DNA of 64,000 bases from Macrothele yani (Eukaryota; Arthropoda; Arachnida; Araneae; Macrothelidae), in contig CM077005.1 of assembly GCA_039090855.1 (NCBI GenBank), positions 18,019,921-18,083,920 of the forward strand, given 5' to 3'. The position numbers and the translations under genes were made by a program. This document shows, in pieces, positions 11,011 to 21,591 of this stretch (positions within the stretch are counted from its first letter, which is position 1; every line of letters starts with the position of its first letter). A model generated the notes under the pieces. It saw only the letters and a program-made list of their open reading frames with translations, was not told the DNA's origin and did not search any database.

Positions 11011-11391
11011 TGTCAGAGAAACATTCGGCTCCGGAGAAGAACGATGCAGGTTCGATTTCCATTACCGGCAAATGGCTTGTACGTTATATTGGCTCCCGAA
11101 CGTAAACTGAATTTCATGGTCTTTGGGTTCTTCGAAAAATATGTGGTGTTCGTTCCATTCATCATCTGAGATTTGTCAGAGTTTCCCTTTCTACAGCGAA
11201 CTCTCCTTCAAGCGTGGTTTGTTAGCTGACCAGGGAATCTACGATTACGTCCCATCACTTATCAAGGGAAGGGGGGTTATATGTGGCGTACATACCTCAG
11301 AGGTGACGCACATGTCAAAACGGTGGGAAAGCATTCGGTTTCGGAGAAGTGGATTCGATTTTCGCCACCGGCAAATGGCGTTTACGCGATA
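11011..11391 (+). mobile_element. Family B miniature LTR element, 5' LTR truncated
   Basis: A partial 5' LTR ends near 11088. A primer-binding site TGGCTCCCGAAC (11090-11101, one change from TGGCGCCCGAAC) follows. The non-coding internal part ends in a purine tract AAGGGAAGGGGGG (11264-11277), and the 3' LTR begins TGTGGCGTAC at 11282. Both LTRs keep a B-box-like core (GGTTCGATTTCC, GGATTCGATTTTC). No protein is encoded. Confidence 0.65.
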
Positions 11392-11739
11392 AATAACAAA
11401 AAAAAAAAAAAACCTTCACATGCTTCTTTTGATTTGCATGGTACGCAGTTTTACCGCTAGAACGTAAATTAATCCGCATTCGTTTCTTGGCATGATATTC
11501 CAATTTTGAAAATCTCAATGGAAAAATACTTTTTTCCCCTCATTTTATCGAAAGTTCTGATTTGCATAATACTCACTGCTCGATTAGCCATCCTACACGT
11601 AGTTTGACATTTACATGTTTTAACGCAGCACCACACTGAAAATTTTACGTAAATATTTACTACGCAGTTTCTTTTTTCTTCAGAGCTTAATGATCGCCAT
11701 GAGTAATTCGTAGGGCTCTAAATTTTTGCCTGTCCTTAA
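11392..11739. other. Non-coding spacer
   Basis: It begins with an A-run (about 11399-11412). No element end or coding frame is recognisable. Confidence 0.4.
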
Positions 11740-11881
11740 TTTAAGGCTTCTGATTTCAGGTTAGGGCTATTGCCGTAAAATAGAACACACCACCCATGCC
11801 TCATTCGGGACTCGAACCCGGTACACCTTAAACGAATGCTCCGAAGCCAAAGCCTCAGACTACTTGGTCACCAGGGAGGTC
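11740..11881 (-). repeat. tRNA-Leu-like SINE, partial and diverged
   Basis: Read on the minus strand, it has a head like the SINEs at 42.9, 43.4 and 53.3 kb: a tRNA-like start near 11880, the B box GGGTTCGAGTCCC near 11812, then CATGGGTGG. The body is short and diverged. Confidence 0.5.
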
Positions 11882-11983
11882 GTTATGCGTTTCGAGCGAA
11901 ACTTTTGAGCAGTAGTGAAGTAGTTAGTGTGTACTTGTAATATTTTGACGCAATAGTGCAATTAACTTTTGACGGGTAGTGAA

Positions 11984-12292
11984 AGTCTCTCTCTCTCGTC
12001 CACCCATGGCGGGTTGAGTTCCGCAAAGACGACTATGCGCCTTTGAGGATTACTGGCAAATAAATTCAGCTGGCTTACCATTCCTCTGCTGCATACTGGT
12101 AAGGGACAAAGTGCGTCCGCAGCCGACTTCACAGGGAACTATCTACGCATTCGCGTCCCCAAACACAGGGTGTCTGCGGAAAACCCCTGAAAAACCGCAG
12201 ACTAGATGGCCAGCAGGACCGGGATTCGAACACCCAACGTCAGCCTCTCACATAGCGCATAGTGACTTAACCAACTGCGCTATGCCGGTGGT
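11984..12292 (-). repeat. tRNA-derived SINE, family 1
   Basis: It is flanked by a 10-bp TSD, GGTAGTGAAA (11974-11983 and 12293-12302), taken from the satellite. Read on the minus strand, it starts CACCGGCATAGCGCAGTTGG, with A box TAGCGCAGTTGG (12271-12282) and B box GTTCGAATCCC (12221-12231), and ends in a short pyrimidine/purine tail. The same family occurs at 28.5 and 47.3 kb. Confidence 0.88.
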
Positions 12293-12593
12293 GGTAGTGA
12301 AATTGGAACTGTATAATTGTTATATTTTGACGTGGTAGTGAAATTAACTTTTATCGAGTAGTGAAAGGCAACTGTTGAATTGTTATATTCTGACACGGTA
12401 GTGAAATTAACTTTTAACGGGTAGTGAAATCGCAACCCTGCAGTCCCAATATTTTGACGCGGTAGTGAAATTAACTCTTGACGCGATAGTGAAATTAACT
12501 TTCAACGGGTAGTGAAATTTTAACTATACAGTTCCAATACTTTGACGCGGCAATGGAATTAACTCTTAACACGGTAGTGAAATTAACTTTTAA

Positions 12594-13180
12594 GGCTGTC
12601 TTTGAATGAGTGTTAGGCTTCATCTTCTGCGATAGATAGAGCAAAATATCACTCCTTGGGCGTGGTTTTTACGTCCTCAGGGATTGTCCCAAAAATTGGC
12701 GTCAGCGAATGACTGAAGACCTTACCATATTCAGAATGGAAGCGGTCTCTCGTTGGCTCCGCAATGAAAGACAAAACACGCGCTGTTACGTTTTAACCAA
12801 TGACATTGTTTGGGGGTGGAGCTTAGTAGGTAGCCGTAGTTTCTGTCTCAAATTCAAGTGTTTTCTGGTAATGTCCACATTTTCTCTTCAAAAAATGAAC
12901 GTTAGGCGCCATCTAAATTGGAATACTTTCGAGTCAGATAAATTGAATTCTGGCGCCATCTAAATTGGAATACTTTCGAGTCAGATAAATTGAATTAAAA
13001 AAAAAAAAATTAACAAATTTTTCGGAAAAATAACTGCGACACGTATTAGATATGGGTCGTTTTTATTTGTGCTCAAAATGTCAAACCCTACAAAGTAATA
13101 GTTTTCGAGAAAATATGTACAAAAGAATTTGCATTACAGATATAGGACAGAATTTCTGTTACACTCATTCAAAGGCAGCC
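12594..13180. mobile_element. TTAA-site MITE (587 bp)
   Basis: TTAA is duplicated at 12590-12593 and 13181-13184. Inverted ends are GGCTGTCTTTGAATGAGTGT and GGCTGCCTTTGAATGAGTGT. Removing it restores the satellite phrase AACTTTTAACGGGTAG. TTAA targeting is the habit of piggyBac-type transposases, although the GGC terminus is not the usual piggyBac end. Inside, a block of about 50 bp (GGCGCCATCTAAATTGGAAT...) is tandemly duplicated at 12906-12998. It has no coding potential. Confidence 0.82.
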
Positions 13181-14460
13181 TTAACGGGTAGTGAAATTGC
13201 AACGCGGTAGTTTTAATATTTTGACACGTTAGTGAAATTAACTTTTAATGGGCGGTGAAATTGTAACTCTGTAGTTTTAATGTCCTGACACGGTAGTGAA
13301 ATTAACTTGTGACGATTGGTGAAATTGCAACTGTGTAGTTCCAACATTTTGATGCTGCAGTGAAATTAACTTTTGATGGGTAGTGAAATTCCAACTCAGC
13401 AGTTATAATATTTTGGGGCGGTAATGAAATTAACTTTTGGCTGGTAGTGAAATCTCAAATGTGTAATTGTAATATTTTGAAGTGTCAATGAAATTAACTT
13501 TTGACGGGTAGTGAAATTGCAACTCTCTGGTTCTAATATTTTGACCTGTGGTGAAATTGCAACTGCATAATTGTAATATTTTGACGCGGTAGTAAAACTG
13601 CGTCTGTAGTTCTAATTTTGAGCCGGTAGTGAAATTAGCTGTTGACGGGTAGTGAAATTACAACTCTGTAGTTCTAATATTTTGACGCTGCAGAGAAATT
13701 AACTTTCGATGAGTAGTGAAATTGCAACTTTATAGTTGTAATATTTCCAAGCGGTACTGAACTTTACTTTTGACAGGTAGTGAAGTTGAAACCAGGTAGT
13801 TTTAATGTTTTTACGCGGTAATGAAATGAAATTTTGAAGGGTAGTGAAATTGAAAATCTATATTTCTAACATTTTGATGCTGTTGTGAAATTGCAACTGT
13901 ATGTAGTTCTAATATTTTGACGCTGCAGTGGGATTAACCTTTGATCGGTAGTGATATTGTAACTCAACAGTTCTAACATTTTTCGGCGGTAGTGAAATTG
14001 CAACTGTATAATTGTAATATTTTGACGCGGCAATGGAATTCACTTTTGACAGGTAGTGAAATTGGAACCCGGTAATTTTAATATTTTTACGCGGTAGTGA
14101 AATTGCAACCCTATAGTCATAACATTTAGATGCGGTTGTGAAATTGCTATTGTATACAATTATGATATTTTGAAGCGGTAGTGAAATTAACTTTTGAAGG
14201 GTAGTGAAATTGCAACTCTATAATTCTGATGTTTTGATGCGATTGTGAAATTGCAATTGTATACAGTTCTAATATTTTGAAGCGGTTGTGAAATTAACTT
14301 TTGAAGGGCAGTGAAATTGCAACTCTATAATTCTGATGTTTTGATGCGATTGTGAAATTGCAATTGTATACAGTTCTAATATTTTGAAGCGGTTGTGAAA
14401 TTAACTTTTGAAGGGTAGTGAAATTGCAACTCTATAGTTCTGATGTTTTGACGTGGAAGT

Positions 14461-15360
14461 ATAAAATTGTTAAATGCTCCTAGTATTTAAATCGTAACTA
14501 AACAACCATCTTTTACGTAGTTCCATGTTTCAATGAGGAGAAAAAAAGAATGATCTCTTACAGAAAAAAGTCTGAGGATCACTGAGATATAGATTGAGCT
14601 CCAAAAAAAATTGGTGTCTAATCAGGATAAAAATTCAGAGTGAGGATCCTCTAACTAAAGATGCGTAGGAGAGGAGATGGGAAAATCCCATTTGATTTGC
14701 AAGGAGCCAGCTGAACATGCGACGAAAAGGACCGAAAGTAAGAAGTATGCATGATCTCTGATGGCCATCCAGAACATCAGCATGCATTAGTCAGAAGGGA
14801 GTTCGCTTCGGTCTTGTTATCAGCCTCTCCAGGGATTAAAATTGTGGTCCGCAGATGGGAGAATTGATGGGATTCGTCCCACAGCTCTATGTCCTTTTCC
14901 GTCCCCCTCCTTCACCCTCTCTCTCTCTCTCTCTTCCATTCCCATCACATCTTATGTATCTCCCTAAGGGTGGATTAATGAGGGGTCACCTCTTCCTAAT
15001 GCAGATAATGTATACTGGAACCAGGAAGTCTGAGAACATTAGAAAGGGGGGAAAGAAACTGATGTGAATGGAAATCCCTCTTGCAGAAATAAAGTTCTTG
15101 CCATTTCTCCAATAACAGCAAAGTGAATTGTGAAATAATGCTCGCTGTTTGACAGACAAATAATGATTCCAACAGTGCCAACCACAAATTCGAATGTATA
15201 CGCAAGGGAAACCTTCTGTGTACTCTCCTACTTAACCCAACCCTATCGCTCTAAGTATATGGTAACCTTCGTTTTACAGTTAAACGCCAAACTCAAAAAC
15301 TTTGGAATTTAATTGCTTATGCTTAAATTCATCAGGCTGTAAAATATTTTGTGTTTCATA
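14461..15360. other. Non-coding spacer
   Basis: No transposase, SINE box or repeat was recognised. A short CT tract lies at about 14915-14932. Open frames here are short and unremarkable. Confidence 0.4.
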
Positions 15361-15722
15361 AAGTGTATCATCATCAACCATTATCAATCCACCGCAGCAC
15401 AAAGGTCTCCTGGAGTCTCTTCCACAAATTTCTGTCCCCTCTATGTCTTTCGGGTATGTTTCCGAATTTCATTCACCCATTTCCTAAGTGGTCTTCTTCT
15501 AAGTGTTTTTCGGTCTTCTGATTCCAAGAGAGAGCTCTTGGAATCCAGTCTGATGTTTTAGCTCTCAAAAAACCGTGGTCAGTTTTAACAGTATGTCTAA
15601 ACCATTGCAATTTCAGTTTTTTTTACCGCGATCAGGATGTCATCAACTTCCGTCATTTCCCGATCCATGAGTTTTTCTTATCTTTCCTGGTTGTACCAGG
15701 CATGCACCTGCAGCCTCTGAAT

Positions 15723-16933
15723 CAGAGTTGGGCAGGAATGCATTACAAAGTAATGGAAGTACAGATTTCAATTGACGTGTAATGCATTACAAGGTAATGC
15801 AGTAACAGGTACGTAATGCATTACAAGGTAATCCCAAGTATGGTTTGCACAAGATAATGGAATTAATCTGTAATGCATTACAATGAACAGGATATAATTC
15901 AATTATTTAATAATGCCATCCCAACGCAATGGAATTATTTGGTAATGAAATTACACAATTTGCAAATACTAATTACATACTAATCGTTTATCGAAATGTA
16001 CGTGTGCCAAAAGCTATGTCTAGAAAATTCGGCCATGTAACATAGCAGATAGAGACCGAAGTGTTGTGTAGAATGTTCTCGAAGCGACAAGAATGGGTTA
16101 GACGTTATGTTCTTGTTCTTTGTTGAAGACTAAGATGAATTGTTCTTTGTTGAAGACTAAGATGAATTGTTCTTTGTTGAAGACTAAGATGAATTGTTCT
16201 TTGTTGAAGACTATGATGAATTGTTCTTTGTTGAAGACTATGATGAATTGTTCTTTGTTGAAGACTATGATGAATTGTTCTTTGTTGAAGACTATGATGA
16301 ATTGTTCTTTGTTGAAGACTAAGATGAATTGTTCTTTGTTGAAGACTAAGATGAATTGTTCTTTATTGAAGACTAAGATTAATTGTTCTTTGTTGAAAAC
16401 TAAAATGAATTGTTCTTTGTTGAAGACTAAGATGAATTGTTCTTTGTTGAAAACTAAGATCACATGCAACGGCATTGATCTTTCTTTAATTTTTGCACTA
16501 TTCTGTAACCGAAATAAGCATCTCATTCATACTTACTTCATATGTATAATTTCGTGCAAATCACTTGACTTGCGGCGAAGACGGGGCAAATACTGATGTC
16601 AAACACGCACAATCTCCAATACCTACATACACGCATTTGAGGTCCGAGGGGTGGAACAATTGTCAAATAAGCTACACAACGTGTAAGGGTGTACTGGTTG
16701 CTGTTTTATTCACGCTGTATTGTTACTCAGAAGTTATTGGTTAATTACCAGCATATGGTTAACCATTAACCATTACTTTTATAATGGGTAACTGCTACAT
16801 GTCATTACAATTACCATGTAATTCTAATGACCAATTCACCATTACCATGCAATGATAACGCTAAGTTCTTGTTCCCATTGCCATTACGCTGTAATACATT
16901 ACCGATTAATTCAATTACGATTTTGCCCAACTC
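15723..16933. mobile_element. Putative hAT-like non-autonomous element with an internal minisatellite
   Basis: The ends are inverted: CAGAGTTGGGCAGGAATGCA at the left and CGAGTTGGGCAAAATCGTAA at the right (minus strand). Subterminal zones repeat AATGCATTAC and GGTAATG on both sides. CAGnG-type ends suggest the hAT superfamily, but I see no clean 8-bp TSD and no transposase. It interrupts the old RTE, so the limits are supported. Confidence 0.5.
16113..16460. repeat. 27-bp minisatellite, about 13 copies
   Basis: The unit TTGTTCTTTGTTGAAGACTA plus AGATGAA repeats almost perfectly. As 27 is divisible by three and the unit lacks stops in one frame of each strand, long open frames appear on both strands (repeating MNCSLLKTK and FILVFNKEQ). 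These are artefacts of the repeat, not genes. A variant with ATGATG in place of AAGATG occupies four adjacent units, showing local duplication. Confidence 0.92.
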
Positions 16934-17867
16934 GCTCTCTGCTCCATAAGTAAGAACTAGAAGGATGCACTGATTTTGCACTTTTAAGACGCAATGGTAA
17001 ATTGCTCCTGAAAAATGCACTATTTCTTCCAAATGCTCTTCAACTAAGTTCTATATGCCTATTAATTTCTTCTTCGATATAGCCCTCGCTTGGTATCTGT
17101 TGTCCAAGATAGATGTAGGCATCGGTTACTTCTATATTTGTCCCATCAACAACTAAATTTTCATGTTTTGTAAAACCATTGTGCATCAGTTTTGTTTTCT
17201 GTAAGTTCATTTATAAGCCCACTTCTTTACTCTTGTCATTAAGTACTGCGGAACAAAAATTAGTTACCCCTGTCAGAACTTACCTAATAGCGGGTGACGG
17301 CGCCTCTTGCCTTGGTAACAGCATGAATCCGGTGTGGTAGAGACTCCACGAGGTTGTGGATGTATCAGACATCGATTTGCAGCCACTCGGGCGTCAATTG
17401 GTCCCGAAGTTCAGCCACAGTACGTAGGTGCTGTTCAGGCGTTTCACCTTCTGTTCCAAATGATCCCACAGATCTTCAATTGGATTTAAATCTGGGGATT
17501 TGGCGAGGCAATCGAGGTGAGACAGTGTTGCTGATTGTTCGTCCTGTCACTCAGATACTGTTTTAACCGTGTGCACGCGGCAATTGTTGTCTTGTGAGAC
17601 AAGAGTAATAATGTAATGCTGCTACTGGAGATGTAGGACAAAGGGCAACACTTCGTCATTCAGAATGAAGAGGTACGCATTCTGGTTCACATTCATCGTC
17701 ATTGCAACGAGAGGGCTCATTTCGTGGTATGAAAAACATCCCCAAGAAATCACAGAACCCCCTCCAGTTTGAACAACACCTTCGACACAATCAGGATTAA
17801 AGGCTTCAATGGGTCTGTGATGCACTTGTCGCCTCCCATCACCGGAGTACAAACAACAAGTTAGTAA

Positions 17868-18742
17868 AATCATTCAATGCATTGATTATGATACGCTTTC
17901 CAACTTACCAGAAATTATTACTCAAGTTATGAGGATAATGGCTGTGGAATAAATATCGCTTTTGTGCAATGACCTTTGACCTCATTTCGTTGATATTCAA
18001 CAGAACCGGTTCACTATACCTCCGGAACAACATGATAACGTTTTGTCGCAATCGAAACATTTTTTTGGTAAGTTATGATGTACAAAAGCAATGGAATGGA
18101 TCCCACTCCAGTGTCCTGACCTTTGACCCCATTTCGCCCATTTTCAATAGGGTTCGTCCCCAGTGGCTCCCTACCACATACTAAAATTTCTTCGAAATCG
18201 AACCATTTTTACGCAAGTTATGACGCATAAGGGCAATGGAACAAATCCCGCTCTCATGACCTGCTTGACCTTTGACCCCATTTCGCCCATGTCCAGTAGG
18301 GTTCGTGCCCAGGTGGTTCCCTACCACATACTAAAATTTCATCGAAATCGAACCATATTTACGCAAGTTATGACGCATAAGGGCAATTGAATGGATCCCG
18401 CTCTTTCGGCGTGACCTTTGACCCCACTTCACCCATTTTCAATAGGGTTCGTCCCCTGGTGGTCTCCTACCACATACTAAAAATTCATCGAAATCGAACT
18501 ATATTTACGCAAGTTATGACGCATAAGGGCAATTGAATGGATCCTGCTCTTATGGCGTGACCTTTGACCCCACTTCACCCATTTTCAATAGGGTTCGTCC
18601 CCTGGTGGTCCCCTACCATATACTAAAATTTCATCGACATCGAACCATTTTTTACGTGAGTTATCGGGCCGACAGACAGATGGACGGAAAAAGCTGGATC
18701 ATATACGGTTCTTCAACCTACGGTTGGAAAGCGTAAAAAACG
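17868..18742 (+). mobile_element. Helitron-like (HINE-type) repeat, copy 2
   Basis: It begins near AACAAGTTAGTAAAATCATT, with the subterminal GATACGCTTTCCAAC at 17890-17905. It holds about five 145-bp units, each with TGACCTTTGACC. It ends CTTCAACCTACGGTTGGAAA then GCGTAAA. I see no target-site duplication in the interrupted Tc1 gene, as expected for Helitrons. Confidence 0.65.
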
Positions 18743-19232
18743 AGACTCATCAGACAAAATTTACACTTTTCCAATCCACCACAGTATAGGTTTGGTGCCT
18801 TTGAGCCCATTGATAACCGGCAATTTTGTGATTTTCTGTTAAAAGAGGCCTCTCTCTGCTCCAGATGTCCATCGCATGCAGTTCTTGTTGCAATGCCCTT
18901 TCAGAAATTGGTTGGAGTGGATTTTCATTGACTATTTGGAGCAATTGTAGTCTGGTTTGAAACCGAATTCCAGTTACTAGGCGTGAAACATGGCGGCGGT
19001 CCCTGTTGGTGAGAATCGTTTAGCGGCCACAGTTACGTCGCCGATTATCAGTTGACTGCGAACTACACCACTGTTTGTAGACCCGCTGGACAGTACGCTT
19101 CGACACACCAACAAATTAGACGACTTCATCCACTTTGTGTCCATGGGCACGGCCAAACACGATGGTTCCTAGATAATTCATGTATATCTTCCGTATAAGG
19201 AAGTCACAAGTTATACTTGGTTAAAATACATA

Positions 19233-20254
19233 ATATATAGAGATTCAGTACCTCTTTTAGAATTGCTATTACGCACGTTAAAATATGGACATGCCATTAT
19301 GGTGGTGCAGTTAATTATGACGTTTATTATTTCAAAAAAGTAAAGACTAAAAGAAGACAAGAGCAATCACTCACATATATTCGTCCAGAGGGTCGCCTTC
19401 GTTCGCATACCAGCACAGTTCCGCAAGTTGTTTGGTCCCAGATGTTCAGCGGCTATGCATTGCAAAAAGTCCGATGGTGATTATAACAAAGTGATTAGCA
19501 ATGCAAAGGTAGTAGTCGACCTAAAGAACCATGCCATATATTGTATCGTAAGGCTCAAAGAATAATACGACAGAAAATAAAAACCATTTAATTACCTATG
19601 CCACAGGCAGGTTAAAAGGCTAACAATGAACAAATCTAAGAAACAGTAATGAACGAGTCTAAAAGGCTGATAGTGAACGAATATCTCTGAGTATCACGGA
19701 TCCTAGGTGCCAGGTTTTCATGAGACGATACACTCGCCGTCTCTCCTCTTTGAAAGACCTCGCTGGAAAAACAATTTTGTGATACCTTACTTCCTCAAGC
19801 CGATGAACCTTTCGTTCACTATCAGCCTTTTAGACTCGTTCATTATAGTTTCTTGGATTTGTTCATTGTTAGCCTTTTAACCTGCCTGTTGCATAGGTAA
19901 TTAAATGGTTTTTATTATCAGTCGTATTATTCTTCGAGCTTACGATACAATATATGACATGGTTCTTTGGGTCGACTACTACCTTTGCATTGCTAACTAC
20001 TTTGTCATAGTCACCATCGGACTTTTTGCAATGCATAGCCGCTGATCTGGGACCAAACAACTTGCGGAACTGTGGTGGTATGCGAACGAAGGTGACCCTC
20101 TGGACGAATATATGTGAGTAATTGCTCTAACCTTCTTTTAGTCTGTACTTTTTTGAAATAATAAACGTCATAATTAACTGTACCACCATAATCATATATC
20201 CGTATTTTAATGTGCGTAATAGCAATTTTAAAAGAGGTACTTAATCTCTATATA
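19233..20254. repeat. Foldback repeat, arms about 450 bp
   Basis: The arm from TATATAGAGATT (19234) to about 19690 is inverted at about 19800-20254, ending AATCTCTATATA. The loop of about 110 bp includes CATGAGACGATACACTCGCC. Arms differ at scattered bases. One arm has a 63-codon minus-strand open frame with no recognisable match. Class uncertain. Confidence 0.8.
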
Positions 20255-21212
20255 CACTGCTGGACAATTGCTAAGGACGGATCATAAACGGCTATATAAC
20301 GCATAAAAAAGTAAGTGTGGTTGGATGCCAAGTGAAATAAAATAATGTCAGAATGACAGGACATTACAAGAAAGACAATTTATTGTGCTCTGAAATCTAG
20401 AAGGCTTTGGAACGTGTTCAAGGGACAAACAGGCCATTTTGTGCAGAATACGTAAACGTGAAAAAAATGCAATTACCGTCCGCAGGCGTTCCGGCGTAAG
20501 ATGTCAATACGGGATATGGCCACTGTGGTGGACGATGCAAGATTCCACGCGTCGTGTCATGCTTTGCACAACATTATCAAGCAGCTGTTGGGGTAATTTA
20601 TCCCATTCCTCTGTCAGTGCACGGATGAGGGTGTCCTTGTTTATTGGAGGGCATTGGCGACCAGCAAGACTCCTCCCCAAAGCATCCCACACATTTTCAA
20701 TGGGATTCAGATCTGGAGAACGTGCTGGCCATACGAGGCGTTGAATATCCTCGCTCTCAAGACACTACTGGGCAGCGAATGTTCGATGACATGATGCTTT
20801 GTCGTCCATGAAAATGAATCTATCACCGACAGCACCACGGAACTGCGAACATGAGGTAGTAGAACATCATTAATGTATCGTTGGCCAGTCATAGTCCCAG
20901 TTGGAAGCACATAGAGAGACGTACGGCCATTGATCATGATGCCAGCCCATACCATGACACTACATGTCGGATATCGGTCCCTTTCCTGAATGTTTGCTGG
21001 ACAATATACATTACCACCATCACGCCAGATCAGTTGTCGTCGACAATCAGACGGTAGACTGTATCTACTCTCATCTGAGAAGAGGACAGCAGAAAAGTCG
21101 TTATCAGTCCAATTGCGATTTTGATGGCACCATTGCAAACTGGCGGTACGGTGACGTCTGGACAATGGGATGCACACAACAGTATAACGAAGTGAATTTC
21201 TCCGTCATTTTT

Positions 21213-21284
21213 ATCCGCGACGGGATTCGAACCCGAGGCCGCTTATTCCGGAACAAGTTGCTCTACCAATTAAGCTACGCGGAC
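21213..21284 (-). promoter_or_regulatory. tRNA-like Pol III cassette in the LTR (copy 1, first LTR)
   Basis: 72 bases fold as a cloverleaf on the minus strand. Acceptor arms GTCCGCG/CGCGGAT pair fully with one G-T. The D arm is GCTT/GAGC around AATTGGTA. The anticodon-like stem is CTTGT/ATAAG around TCCGGA. The T loop is TTCGAAT. TAGCTTAATTGG fits the A box and GGGTTCGAATCCC the B box. An identical cassette lies at 21520-21591. It would start RNA polymerase III transcription inside the LTR. Confidence 0.75.
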
Positions 21285-21519
21285 ATTTGTTCTGATTCCT
21301 ATCTGCCTTTATGTCGTGTGCGTCCTGCTGGCAGGTACGTCACATCTCCTGGTACGTTACATCATCTCCCCCTTATTTTTCTTTCTTTCGAAGTGCTGCT
21401 CATATTTTTCCTATCTCGCGGTGTGGAAATAACATCACACCAATGCGAGATTTTGAACGGTCGGGTCATCCGGATAGTTCGGGCGCCATTATAACGAAGT
21501 GAATTTCTCCGTCATTTTT

Positions 21520-21591
21520 ATCCGCGACGGGATTCGAACCCGAGGCCGCTTATTCCGGAACAAGTTGCTCTACCAATTAAGCTACGCGGAC
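21520..21591 (-). promoter_or_regulatory. tRNA-like Pol III cassette in the LTR (copy 1, second LTR)
   Basis: Same sequence as 21213-21284. In sense orientation this is the upstream (5') LTR, so this cassette would drive the genomic RNA of the element. Confidence 0.75.

Larger units (their letters stand above)
11886..14460. repeat. Degenerate 64-bp satellite (TAGTGAAATT repeat)
   Basis: The repeated phrase TTTTGACGCGGTAGTGAAAT alternates with TAACTTTTGACGGGTAGTGA, then AATTGCAACTCTGTAGTTCT. One full cycle is 64 bp and contains two related half-units. Copies are strongly diverged and no longer open in any frame. The array is interrupted by a SINE (11984-12292) and a TTAA-flanked MITE (12594-13180). 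The right end fades near 14460, where TATAAAATTGTTAAATGC begins unrelated sequence. Confidence 0.85.

Noticed and set aside
16113..16460. CRISPR-like array
   Set aside because: Direct repeats are contiguous with no unique spacers; the sequence is eukaryotic.
16098..16596. Long repetitive open frames on both strands (MNCSLLKTK and FILVFNKEQ repeats)
   Set aside because: They are forced by a 27-bp minisatellite lacking stops; no start context, no flanking domain.
15723..16933. Confident hAT assignment
   Set aside because: Ends are suggestive but no 8-bp target duplication or transposase was found, so it is only called hAT-like.
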